From: Prostheceraeus crozeri
Lineage: Eukaryota; Platyhelminthes; Polycladida; Euryleptidae
Assembly (NCBI GenBank): GCA_907163375.1
Contig: CAJQUW010009219.1
Coordinates: 246,001-310,000 of the forward strand
Direction: 5' to 3'
DNA length: 64,000 nt
Shown: positions 40,611-51,759 of the stretch, piece by piece
How positions within the stretch are numbered: the first letter of the stretch is position 1
How the letters are laid out: the number at the start of each line of letters is the position of its first letter
Made by a program: the position numbers and the translations under genes
The notes under the pieces: generated by a model
What the model saw: the letters and a program-made list of their open reading frames with translations, nothing else
What the model was told of the DNA's origin: nothing
The model's database searches: none

Positions 40611-41577
40611 TTCGGAATAGAATGACTTAATTCATGAAATGCAGTTTTAAATTTGAAATGCTGTTTATGAGAGTATATAAACAAAGGAGCATGTCGATGA
40701 TTGAAAATCATATGCCTAGTCGCTCTCTATATAGAATCACCTAAATGATGTTCACAATTAGACGCGTTTGTCTTTATTATTGGAATTTTCATAACTAAAA
40801 AGTTTTACACACTTTTAACGTGTATTTGGAAAATTATAAGTTCAAAGCAGCTCGTGATATTTCAATGGCGGAAATGGTGAAGGAGACATTCCGTACTTGC
40901 GAGATACCACAGTATGCATGTTCGTCAACTCGTGTTCCTTTCTTGATACCAAGCATCACATTACTGGTGCTACCAGTCTGGAATACTACTATGAGATAGA
41001 GCATTCTTTCAGAATAGTATATTGTTCCTGACGTCGCTTACATGCATGCTTGGGCCGTAACATAAAATAAAAAGGATATAGGGATATTCAGGTAGACCGA
41101 TTCTGAGAAGCTAACTAAACTTCTTATAAAGCCGCTGACTCCTTTTGTCCACAAAGTCGATATTTTGAGCTCAATTTGCACAACACTGGGAAGTGACAAG
41201 TGGAAAGGTAGTTCATCCACACTTTTGTTAGCTTTCTGAAGCTCATGATTTCATGGTCTTGATCATGTGGAAGTCGAGGTGGATACCAGTTTGAAGGATC
41301 GAGGTCGAAATACGGCATGATCACCAGGCCAGTCGGAAAGAACGGTATTCGGCTGTCCCCTATAACAGACGAAATTGGAATGTTTTTCAAAAAACTCACA
41401 GCATAAAAATCATTGCATTTGTCAAGAAACTGAGAATGAGTCTTCCAACTTGGCATTTTGTGTCGCAGTAAAGAGTTAGGACTTATTATCTACCCGACCA
41501 TTTTTAAGTTTGTTTGAATGAATGATAACTTGAAAACTATGGAAAAAGCAATTTATTTGATTCATTGAAGTTTGAAG

Positions 41578-41764
41578 TTTTAACGTCACTACTCCCCCAT
41601 TCTGGGGACTTGGACAGTGCTGACATAGTCAGACTTTTCTGGAGAGTTGTGGTACTTTTAGTGCGGATGCCCTTCCTGACGACTTCCATTGCCACTCTCG
41701 GGGTTCGACCTCTGGACCGAAAGATCGCTAGGCCAAGCACTTAGCCACTGTGCCACGGAGACTT
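41578..41764 (-). mobile_element. tRNA-derived SINE, family B, minus strand
   Basis: Reverse complement begins GTCTCCGTGGCACAGTGGCT, has the B box GGTCGAACCCC, then GGAAGTCGTCAGGAAGGGCA and GACTATGTCAGCACTGTCC. It shares about 150 bp with 42344-42500 in the opposite orientation. Confidence 0.8.
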
Positions 41765-42343
41765 CACTATGAAAAACAATTAGAATCCAAGAATTTTCCG
41801 TCGAACTTCCAAGCACCCGATTGATGGAGTAACGACGCTAGATCGTCATTTTCATTTATTCTTCCACTGCAAGTAGCATATATCACAGAGAAAATGAGGT
41901 TCAAGATGATTCTGTCCTGATTTTTGAAAGTACGACGAGGAAATTTCATCAGATCCTGCGTTAGACCGACTGTTATGATTCGCATGTCACTTCTCTTTGA
42001 CGTCATTGATAATTATCAACCATAGGAATGTCTCATTTGCCATCTGTATTCAGATAACAGCTTGTAGGAAAGCGGTGATAATCCTTTGCTGAGTCGAAAA
42101 TATTGATTGCTCTCCTTCCGGATTGAAACATTTAAGTAGCTGACAGATTGAGATGCATCATTCATTTTCATCAGCAAAGCATTCACTCGAACTTTATTGC
42201 TATTAAACTCTGTTGAAAATTAAGGATTTTTACGAAATTCTACTTTGTATTGATATGATATTTATTAGTATTGGAATGTATTAAATATTGGCCGTATTCA
42301 TTTACTAAAATTCATCATGCAGAAATTATATTGATTGAATTGG

Positions 42344-42500
42344 TGGTCTCCGTGGCACACTGGCCTAGCGATCTTTTGGTCCAGAGGTCGAGCCCCGAAG
42401 GTGTCATTGGAATTCGGCAGGAAGGGCATCCGGACTAAAAGTACTTCAACGCTCCATATGTTTGACTATGTCAGCACCGTCCACGCTTTAGTATAAACCA
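42344..42500 (+). mobile_element. tRNA-derived SINE, family B, plus strand
   Basis: GTCTCCGTGGCACACTGGCC, then GTCGAGCCCCG (B-box region) and GGCAGGAAGGGCATCCGGAC. This is the same family as 41578-41764, with a short deletion between the A and B boxes. Confidence 0.8.
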
Positions 42501-42569
42501 AGGCTTAAAGAGGCAAAACAGGGTTTAGATAGCGGACACCTGATCAAGCATATTTAACCATATCAGCAG

Positions 42570-42690
42570 ATGTCACCCTTGATAGTGATGGCACCCCCTA
42601 GGCTGTCAGACTAGAACTCTTAGTCTTCCTCACTTCCGTAGCGAGGCGTGACCCATAGTCAACTGAGCTGCTCTACCACCATTTCTTACC
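42570..42690 (-). mobile_element. candidate tRNA-like SINE piece, minus strand
   Basis: Reverse complement reads GGTGGTAGAGCAGCTCAGTT and GACTATGGGTCACGCC, an A-box-like tRNA head. The B box is not clean. It lies directly after a family B copy and could be nested with it. Confidence 0.4.
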
Positions 42691-43083
42691 TTCATTTCTT
42701 ATAAAACCTCTTCATGCTTATTTAATAATTGACTTCTTTATAAGAAGCTAATAAATTTTAACAATTACTGCACTTGACCCTACTAAACTAAATACAAATG
42801 AATGACCAAGGAAAATTATTCAAAGCTTTGCCTGCAAGGAATAAAAGAGTCATGTAGGCGTGTGTAGAGCATGAAGAATGTGTTGAGTCACTCATTTGTG
42901 AAGCGTTTTTATTATATCCTCTTATCCAAGTTGGCGTGAACTCACTGCATTGGCCCGCATGTAATTCGATATTGCCTGATTTTTTTTTGTATTTTATCTC
43001 TCATCACTTGAAGGCAACATGACTCTGAGACGATTCTGAATTGATGAAATTTGATTATCCTTACAATACAGTTTTATTTATAA

Positions 43084-43210
43084 GATGAGAGAAGTCATTG
43101 CTTTGATGATTTTTCTTTATTGTAGTAACAGTATTCAGTGGAGCGGCTAAAAGGCCTCGCACATGTTACTACAATAAAGAAAAATCATCAAAGCGAGGAC
43201 TTCTCTCATC
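43084..43210. mobile_element. 127-bp fold-back (MITE-like)
   Basis: GATGAGAGAAGTCATTGCTT and the following bases to GTAGTAAC form a left arm of about 47 bp. It recurs reverse-complemented at 43164-43210 with only a couple of changes, around a loop of about 33 bp. Confidence 0.85.
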
Positions 43211-43423
43211 CTATGAATTAATGGCTTGTCCTTTATTTTCTGAAATACAGTTTAATATAAGGATTTTTGATCAACCAATTCATTTATGAAGTTTCTTCTT
43301 ATGATCAATCAGTTAACTTTCTCAGTCAATTCCTTTTAACTTCCGGTCTCTGTTCTTGAGCAATTGGTTATTGCAACTGCTTTCAGTGTCGTGAATGTCT
43401 CAATTGTTTTCTCGCAATTTCAG

Positions 43424-43611
43424 ACGCTACATTCGATGTTACCTGAAGGTGTTTGTTCCGGTCCCGGTGCGAAGTTAATTCCTATGTCGAAGGCAATGAT
43501 TCTCCTACGCTCAGCGGAATACATTCGAGAACTGCGCAAGGAGATTGTGGTCAACGAAGAGAACGTGGAAAAGTTGCGGCACGACGTGGAGAAGCTGCAG
43601 CAGGACATTAA
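43424..43611 (+). CDS. bHLH-zipper exon of the Mondo/MLXIP-like gene
   Basis: An exon of 188 bases (62 codons plus 2). The acceptor is TTGTTTTCTCGCAATTTCAG and the donor is AA|GTTAGT. It encodes TLHSMLPEG, a loop CSGPGAKLIP, MSKAMILLRSAEYIRELRKE (second helix; family K-x-S-K-A-x-x-L-Q-K-x-A-E-Y-I-x-x-L) and the zipper start ENVEKLRHDVEKLQQDI. Heptad leucines and valines fit a zipper. It continues the helix begun by the exon at 24944-25366 in matching phase, so that intron is about 18 kb. Confidence 0.8.
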
Positions 43612-43649
43612 GTTAGTTGAATTTGCATATAAATTCTCGAACTGTGCTT

Positions 43650-43830
43650 GGTGTGATAGCTCAGTGGTTAGCGTGTTGCTCTCCATGATAAGCCGAAGGT
43701 CTGAAGTTCGTCTCTTTGTCAATCCGACAGTGAATGATGATCTTTTCTTGTGTCATTGTGTAAAGGCGCCTGGGAAGCAGGTTGACTATCCACTCATGCC
43801 GTGCCGGCCTGTACACAATGTACATAATAA
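43650..43830 (+). mobile_element. tRNA-derived SINE in the following intron
   Basis: GTGTGATAGCTCAGTGGTTA is an excellent A-box region; GAAGGTCTGAAGTTCGTCTC is a decayed B-box region. It starts about 40 bases after the exon's donor site. Confidence 0.6.
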
Positions 43831-45590
43831 TGCACCTAATGTAATTGTGGATGTGGATCCCCAGCAATATCATTTCCAGTAGCGTCACTCTTGCATGTGT
43901 CCATCCCTGTTCATATGTAGGCGTGGTGGTGACATATCTTAGTAATGCGGTCATAATAAGGACAGTAGCTTGCACTTTACCTTGCGTGGATGCTGGTAGT
44001 CATTGGTTGGAAAGGATGTTTTACGATGCAGGTGACAAGCATGCAAGTCCATTAGTGCACACGAGCAAAGCAATATCGAATCAATCAGTATTTATGAAAA
44101 ATACACAATTACTCGTTCATTGACAGTTGCTGCATGGTAGTAGTTTCGAACCACTGTCGCACGCGAATTATAAAGGGGATGTCTCTTCATAATCTCCTGA
44201 ACGAACGATAATACAAAGCAGACATGGAAACCGGCCGATGTTTTCGGACTGATCCGACGTCTCACAACGTCCAGACAGGACGCCGAAAGTAGACCGGTTT
44301 CACACCATTGTATCAAATCACAAAAAATGCTGATTTAACCTCTCAAAATTATTAATCAAGATAGACCTACAAGATCCAATCAAAATAATTCAGGCCTGAC
44401 TAGCACAAGCTTGCGGGAAAATCTTCTGCATGGAATAATATTTTCACTGATAGGTTTAATAAAATGCCATGGGGGTCACTCAGATGAGACGACAGTAATG
44501 ATGTTTATGAGGGACTCTTTGTACGAATGCGGCTCACTGAAGGAATAGAGTACAAAACTAGACCTGATTATTGGTTCTCCGCAAATTAATATGATGAGTG
44601 TGCGCCTATACGGTATGGTTAATCTACCATAACGCTAAAAGGCAAGCCAATTTCGAATACTCGATTATTGTGATTTTTTACTGAAAAGTTTTTTTATGAA
44701 AGTGTCAGGCAGGGATCATGTACGATAAATCCATGTCTTAAATAAGAAAAGCGAGAGATTATTGTTATTATGCATTTTTTCCAAGCTTATGTACTTATAA
44801 TGGTCTGTAACATTTATTTTCGTCTAAAATACCTTCAAGCAAGGTAGTATGATATACTGTAATTACCCGGTTCCGGTATACATCAATTTATGATTACACG
44901 TAACGTAGTTATCGCTATTTAATGTTTCATCAAGATGAGTTCATGCCGATACTCTTTCATACAAATAGCACTGAAGAATGCTGCGAAATGATTGCATGGT
45001 GTATATATTGCCTTCTGCTATTCGAAATCGTTGTTGTGCTCGGTATCAGCCCTACCGATAATCGATTACAAAATGCTCACGAAATATCAGTTTTAATTGA
45101 TCATGCATAGAATGCCTAATAAGTTAACGAATAAGTTATAGATGTAATAACTAATAAGTTAAGTTAAATTGGTTAAACTGAGTGAATAAAAGGCGTTTTT
45201 CAATCAAAGAGATCTCTTGCTTGGTGACAAATTTGCTCATTAATTAAAATAATAGAAGTGTCGCGGTCTGAAATACTGGCCGGTTCAGTCAGGCGACCGG
45301 TTTCCATCTTTGATACAAGGTGCTTCTCTTAATACCGCCTTGAAAATCTAATAGTGTTTCTGGCAAAATAATCAGACAGCACCCCGAAGATGTCAAATTG
45401 GCACGGATAACTTACAGAACTTGTGTACCCTCGTGTGCTTACACCGAAGCTTCGGTCTTTCAATCTGAGAGATGGTAGCGTTGTGGATAATGATTACTCG
45501 CTCTAGCCGAAATAGTCTGCTCTCTCCTCGATAATAAAATCTTCCCATGCTTAAAATTGAAAATACTTAATCACTTATTCCTCACCCGCT
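43831..45590. other. intron interior, nothing recognised
   Basis: No exon or classified repeat seen. Confidence 0.4.
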
Positions 45591-45594
45591 TGTG

Positions 45595-45720
45595 ACTCGT
45601 GCCTTGTACGGGAGCAATTTCGAATCGCATGTGTAATCCCATGGGATTCGAACCCTAGACATCTGATTACTCAGACCAAGTCTTCTATCGTTAAGCTTCG
45701 AACGCATGTAGCAGGGGTCG
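45595..45720 (-). mobile_element. tRNA-like SINE remnant, minus strand
   Basis: Reverse complement carries GGGTTCGAATCCC (perfect B box) preceded by AAGCTTAACGATAGAAGAC, an A-box-like head. The body downstream is not matched elsewhere in the window. Confidence 0.55.
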
Positions 45721-45884
45721 GGATAATTTCTTACCTAAACATAACTGTTGTAGCGATTAAATAAAGATTGAGGGATGAATGATTGTAATTGGCTATCGAA
45801 AAAGTGAAATTTTTTTATGAATGCCAGCCGCACATGGAAAAAATGAAGATTTCATGTCAGTGCTCAACCAACGTTGGCGTGAAC

Positions 45885-46012
45885 GATGCTGACATTGTCT
45901 GACTTTGTCACACTGAAACTCAAGGTAGGATGCCCTGCCGATCCATCTCAAATAGCTGTCTTATGACTCGATCATGCGGTCAAATACTACAAGGCCAAGC
46001 CTCGGAGACCGC
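45885..46012 (-). mobile_element. tRNA-derived SINE, family B, decayed copy
   Basis: Reverse complement begins GCGGTCTCCGAGGCTTGGCC and its far end has CAGACAATGTCAGCA, matching the family B ends, but the middle has diverged. Confidence 0.55.
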
Positions 46013-46828
46013 AAATCAATCTTCAACGCTTAAAATGATTTGGTGTATTGAATTGCTGTGATAATTGTATAGGATTTCTATCTTTACACCCTGGAGTATC
46101 GTTAATTGAATGATGGAATCGATCTTGTAGTGTTCAAACTTGTGTCCCTGATCATGATAGCTTCTGCAATAACTCCAATAACTTGCACTGATGTTTGTCT
46201 AGTCGACATCAGCACATTGCTGTTACCCTTGCCATGGCAATTCCATCGTCTGATGATTTACGCAAGAAATGTTCATCCGTTATTGGGATTTCGTCCTATA
46301 GAATTTCTCTGTCAATTACATTAGTTATTCTCTTGTCACAGACAGGGATAAGTGAAGCTTGAAATAAGTTCATCAGTAATCAAATTGATCAGATATCCGT
46401 GCCATGTTGTCTGTTAGTTGTACATGCAGATGCCATGGCAGTCTGTTTTTCAACATCTCCGAGTCTAAAAGCAGTGCGAAATATCGCTTTAATAAACCTT
46501 TTTTTTAGGAAACAGACTAGGAAAGGCCGGACCTGTAAGGAAGTTTGGGAACCTTAACTACAGACAACTTATTAAAGTTAAAAATAACAAAGTGAACTCA
46601 CTCATATAACGATAACAAGCACTATCTCTCAATCATACAAAAGGATTAACTAAATCAACTACAAACCTTGCCAACAAACAAAGAAAAATGCGAAAGGATA
46701 AAGACCAGATGTAGCTGCTAATAAGATGAAGTTAAGATAACAATTGAGATTTGAAGTATACATAGTAAATATACATTTAGGCGTCAGCAAGTGACTGCTT
46801 GTTAATCGCCTGTTTTAACTTTTGCAAG

Positions 46829-46985
46829 TCATACAATGCTGGAAAGCACGTTGACGGAAGTGCATTCTAAAGTCGAGCAGTGCCATGCACAGAAAGACTG
46901 TTTGCCAATGGCAATTCTACAAGTAGACACAACACAGAGTAGGGATGCGCTGATGCAGTCTGCCTTGAGACTGTTAGCAGTCAAC
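46829..46985 (+). CDS. candidate third exon of the Mondo/MLXIP-like gene
   Basis: The acceptor is CTGTTTTAACTTTTGCAAG and the donor is AAC|GTGAGT. The exon begins with one base that completes the split codon left by the previous exon (AA + T = N). It then reads HTMLESTLTEVHSKVEQCHA and QKDCLPMAILQVDTTQSRDA to LLAVN, 52 codons with no stop, and ends in phase 0. The family has an N-x-x-I-x-x-C-Q-x-x-L-P stretch just after the zipper. The match here is loose, so the evidence is mainly splice sites and phase. Confidence 0.5.
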
Positions 46986-48603
46986 GTGAGTGGAGCAGGA
47001 ACACAACCCGAAAGTTCTGAGAAACAAACTACAAAAAGTAGCGGTAGAAAAGCTTGTATTCACGTGTGTGTTCCATCCATAAAACTCTCATATAAGTGAA
47101 TCCATTATTAAATACCCGATATATTATGAAATTGTTTACATTTCGGTGTATTAGTTGGACTTATTATTCCTTGATTAAAACTTAATGAATATGATGCTAA
47201 ACACAATTGACTGATATTCAATTCGCATCAATCGATGTTAAATAAATTGATCTAAATGTATTATTGACAATAAGGATTTAGGCCTAATTCACCCGCATCC
47301 TAGTAATAAAAGTTCAACACTCAACAATTATGCATGGAGGATGACCAGCAACTTAACTCGTGATGAACATTGAGGCACTTAATGATCAATTTAAAGCAAA
47401 TAGTTGATAATGGAAAAGTCAAAGCTACATGAAGAAGACGAGTGATGAGAAGTGCCAACAACACATCACGTATCGGACAGGCCTTGCACAAACAAACATG
47501 GTGGTGCTCACTACTTAAACTGTCGAAGCACAGGAAGTGGCGGTCTATGACAGGTTTTACGATATATACGTGTATCTATGGATCTAGTCTTTTTGCTCGA
47601 CAAGATATCTTTAAAATGGCGCTTAAAATCTTGATAACGCGTTCATTTGTTCGAACAAATTGATCATCGGATATCAATGTATTACGTTTCTATGACATAG
47701 ATAATTTATGGCATAAATGATGGACTCCTAGATATATAACACTAATATAAGATGGAGGGAGTTTCAAGAAACAAAGACATGAAAAGATGAACCTCTGCTT
47801 ATTTGTCTGTGATGAATATGCCTACATTTTTGACAGAAAGAGGAACGACAAATCTCATTGGAAATGTACTGAAGCTAATTCAAAGAAAGGCAAAGCATGT
47901 GAGAATAACTAAAAGTACGTCGAACAAAACTGCCATTCCCATATCTGTACCGTAAAAAATATAATGTGTGTGTGTCCGTGGCCGTGAAAAAGTTGCTGAA
48001 ACACATGCAGGAATCGATTTGAAGTTGTCTTGCACATACCTGACATCAATAGGTTCAAGTACAGAAAGAGAAACGCAACTTGCTACCGTCCTGGCCATTC
48101 TGTTTGTCATTTCTACAGCTATTATGTCTGTTACTGATTTCTCTGTAGCGTTCATCCTGGTTCAGTGTACGTGCCTCATGCGTTATATTTAGATCAGACG
48201 GAATATAGACAAATGCGTTGGTTGATAGATGTTAGTAAAATTTCAAGAATTATATATATAGCATTGCACTTTTTAAATATTATGCCATTTATTATATTAT
48301 TCGCGCTTATTAACAGCGATCGGTAATTTCATATTTAGTTAGCTGTCTTCCATGTATTCAAATATGTTAAAAAGGCAATCATGTCGTTAGAAACATCATA
48401 ATGTGTTGTGGCTGACAACTTCGTGCGAGGAAGGATTTCGTCATGTTTAGATTAGAGTGAAATCTTGTTTCTATTGTGGTGACTGACGTGCTGATGTACA
48501 AACTTCAAAGCAGCTTAGAATTCAAATGAATGCTAGTCCTTCCTGATGGACTGCTGTTTTATCATGCAATATTCTGAATTATCTTATCAATAATGTTAAG
48601 CGA
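46986..48603. other. intron interior, nothing recognised
   Basis: No further exon recognised. The family's W-x-F-W segment, expected next, was not found. Confidence 0.4.
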
Positions 48604-48690
48604 TCCCACAGCCGAGTGGATTGTAACATGTACTACCGATTATGAGACTGGAGGTTCAAATCTGTTGAAAAAGAAGAGTCATTGAGCCAG
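48604..48690 (+). mobile_element. tRNA-like SINE remnant
   Basis: CCACAGCCGAGTGGATTGTA (A-box-like) and GGAGGTTCAAATCTG (B box) are about 45 bases apart. Confidence 0.45.
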
Positions 48691-49294
48691 CGGAATCCTG
48701 AGATATGCCTTACGAACATCGCATCAGATAAATTTGGTATTTTCCTGCTGTCTTGCACCTTGTGGTTGGAATTCTCTACTCTGATCGGCCCATCAAGCGT
48801 ACTTTGAACCCAAATTCAGAAATATGAGACTGTTTCTATTGGAAGCGACAGGTATATTGAGTCGACTGTTCTTCTTGAAAACAAGTATTCAACTGTATGT
48901 CAATAAAAGTTCAGCCAATAAAGATGTACGTTAACGTGCACGTGAAAATCCAATTTTAGTTTTGTTGACATTTGAGGATGTCGTCACGTCGGAGGTGTGT
49001 CTCGAGACTCTCAACGAGTCTCATGTCACAAACGCAATCAGAGATAAATCATGAACTTGTTATCTTATAATTTCGATGATTCGATATGTCGAAAATGAAT
49101 TATTGTGAAATACGAATAGACACAGTTGCGACTGAGGCCCCTGAAAGGGTACCAGTCGCTGTTGCTTTTGAGGTCTCCAGCGCATGGAATGATCAGAGTC
49201 ATTTTGCTAGAGATCAGCAAAATCAACTAAATACGTCCTGAAATACGACAAAAATGCGTTTTTAGTGGAACTTCTCTACAATTGCGAAAACCAG

Positions 49295-49554
49295 ACTTGC
49301 AAAGATGGTTGATTGATACTGATTCAAAAGTTACATCTTGGGTTTTAGCAATCTTAGGAGCCCTATCACATTTGTCCACGACTCAAGAGCTGATGTCTTC
49401 ACTTGCGGTTGTCCTGCATAAGCAAGTCCACAAACAGCAGATCTTAAAACAGTCACAAGCAGCGTTTAACAATTGCCTACGTTGCTTAATCTGTTTACTT
49501 GCATATAGCAATATATCCGATAGACATTCCTCAGTCCGCTATCAGGTTGTCTGA
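49295..49554 (+). CDS. weak candidate C-terminal exon of the same host gene
   Basis: An open frame (about 86 codons to a stop) containing LQRWLIDTDSKVTSWVLAIL and GALSHLSTTQELMSS. From memory the Mondo C-terminal domain has a W-L-D-x-x-C-S-L-x-x-L-R-P-x-V-L-x-x-L-R-x-L-S-T-S-T segment. The W-L spacing, the L-x-x-L pattern and the L-S-T-T fit. The acceptor (GAAAACCAG) is weak and the phase does not join the exon ending at 46985, so at least one exon would lie between. Chance similarity is quite possible. Confidence 0.25.
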
Positions 49555-50790
49555 GGCTCAGGAAAACTTCGCCGACATCCAACAGCATGCTCTTTATAAA
49601 TCCATAAGATCAACGTCCCTTGAATAAATTTATCTTGCTTTACTTTAAAGTATCCTTTGCAGGCCGTCAACTGATCCCATATTTCTTGTTTTTTCTATAA
49701 AAATATACCTATTATATAAATATATACAAGAATATAATGAATATGTAATTTACTTATTGTCAAATTTCCATTATTAGTTTCACATTTAGTGTTCGATAAT
49801 GTCTGCATTTTGAGATACTTCTGACTGGTGGAATATGACTAAGAAAGACGAAATAAATGCTATCTCATTGAATAAATGTGACCCGCTGCATAATTTGTGT
49901 AGAAAACCAAGTGCAAAGGCTCGATTCATATATTTCAAGACAAAGTGAACATACGGTATTCACGAAAGGCCTTGTGTTCTGATTTTGGTTCTGACTGGTG
50001 TTAATTAGAGATTGTGTAGATTCGATGTCAGAAGTGTGCTTTGTTTCATGGAGGCTCTGGCCATTCAACCGATTGCTCCTGACCTGTGCGTCCAGATGCA
50101 GTTTGTGATTGGCCTTGGGTTGCCATGACAATAGCATTGATTGCTGTCCACTTACCGTCATTGTCTCACATTGCATGTTATTCAGTTAAGTTCATCTGAT
50201 TAACACCAGCTCCTATGTTTTGAGGTTGAAATTTCTGCTATCGATTAGGCAATTTGAGAGGCCTAGAGAGCTTGTTTTTTTCATACGAATGTTGTCGAAC
50301 CACTTCCGAACGAATCTGTCAATTGAATGATAAGAATGGTTTGCTGTGCTGAACGGTTTGTGTATTTAGTCACGAACTCACGGTATAGACAGACAAGGTG
50401 ATTCTAAGTCAATCAGTGTTGTCCTTTTATCGACTAGAATACGACGTTATCGTTGGCAAATTTGTTCTTCGCAGCCTCAACCCAGCAAAGTCTTATGTTT
50501 GTCAATCATCGTGACAACCTTTAGTACGCTGTGTTTACTCAAAGACTTAGAATCTCATCGCAAGCATTGATTGACGTTTCACTTCTGATTATTTAGTCAA
50601 GGTTGAATGGTGGGTGTGTCGCCGTGAATATCAACCGGCGAAGCGGACCTTCAGCAGATCAAAATTCTGTTTTCAGAACTTACAGCGAACGATTCAGAAT
50701 CGGAATTATCTCATCAGGTGTTGATCCGACATGGTTAACGTTCCCTTGGCTACAAGTTCAAGGGCGAAATATCCATCTATATGCTACGAC
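49555..50790. other. gene-free stretch
   Basis: A 105-residue frame starts at 50603 but has no recognisable domain and runs into repeat sequence. Nothing else is seen. Confidence 0.35.
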
Positions 50791-50905
50791 ACCTGGGCAT
50801 ATTTTAGATACCTCTAATAAACGCCGCCCTCTAATAAGCACAGCAGCTAAAAAGTCAGCTTTTCAATCAACGTCGCTCTATAATTTGCGCCGCACCTCTA
50901 ATATC
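50791..50905. repeat. AATAAACGCCGC-type terminal repeat, left piece
   Basis: GATACCTCTAATAAACGCCG then CCCTCTAATAAGC, and GCGCCGCACCTCTAAT further on. The same words occur in the opposite orientation near 51568-51655, so the two may be the ends of one DNA element of about 860 bp. Confidence 0.4.
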
Positions 50906-50943
50906 AAGAAAATTAGGTAAAAGTGATCAGATGTAGTGCATGC

Positions 50944-51125
50944 AGGGATGCGGAGTCCTATCAATTTGATAGGACTCCGACTCCGAGTGGCAATTATACA
51001 AAGCCTAGTTTTTTTAACAGCTATGTACGAGTACAAATAATTTGTTGGTTAAATAAATAATTGGTCTAGTTGCCGAAGTCGGGAGTCTTATCATTTGATA
51101 GGATCATTGATAGTTTATATTATGA
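50944..51125. mobile_element. hAT-like remnant with GGAGTC palindrome
   Basis: CAGGGATGCGGAGTCC is typical of hAT terminal repeats. It leads into a perfect hairpin GGAGTCCTATCAA / TTGATAGGACTCC, with GACTCCGACTCCGAG following. A second diverged hairpin (GGGAGTCTTATCATTTGATA) lies near 51089. Confidence 0.5.
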
Positions 51126-51567
51126 TCAAGTCACGTAGTAAAGGCGTCACACTCAACCTCCCAATCTTCATCTCATATTATATATCGCGAAACAGTTTTA
51201 CTACAAAATAACCCTGGCCTACAAGTTGCATGCTGTTGATGGTGGTTCCTGTTTCTAGCTGTCGTTAAACTGAACCGTCGAGCACCGAGTCATCGCACTC
51301 AAGTTTAGTTTGATCCACACCTTCAAGTGACCATGGGAAGGAAACCGCAAATACAAATACCGGAAGTAATTCCAAGAAATTAGTGCGGCGCTGTGTTCAA
51401 TCAGCGTCGAAACCGTCACGCTTTGTCTGCTATGCATAAATCGGTGATGTAGAAAGAATCATGCTGGATGAGTTTTCTGCTCTTATCTATACTTTTCCGC
51501 GAAGTATTTACCTGATTTCATTGCAGTTATTTAATTTGGAAAAGTCTCTCCAGTGGAAAATCGTACT

Positions 51568-51655
51568 ATATAATAAACGCCGCAACTATTTAAATACTCT
51601 TAATTAAAAGCAGACGATTGTAAATAAACGCCTAGGCGTTTATTAGAGGACATGC
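51568..51655. repeat. AATAAACGCC-type terminal repeat, right piece
   Basis: ATAATAAACGCCGCAACTAT and the palindrome AATAAACGCCTAGGCGTTTATT. See 50791-50905. Confidence 0.45.
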
Positions 51656-51759
51656 GGTATATAAATCATCATCACGCCAATTTGAAACCTGTTTTTGTCC
51701 CCGATGGCCGTAGGTGTCTGGATGTACCTCACGCGGTCAAGACTTTCTAACTCCTTCCC

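Noticed and set aside
50603-50920. 105-codon frame as a host exon
   Set aside because: No domain recognised and its end lies in a dispersed repeat.
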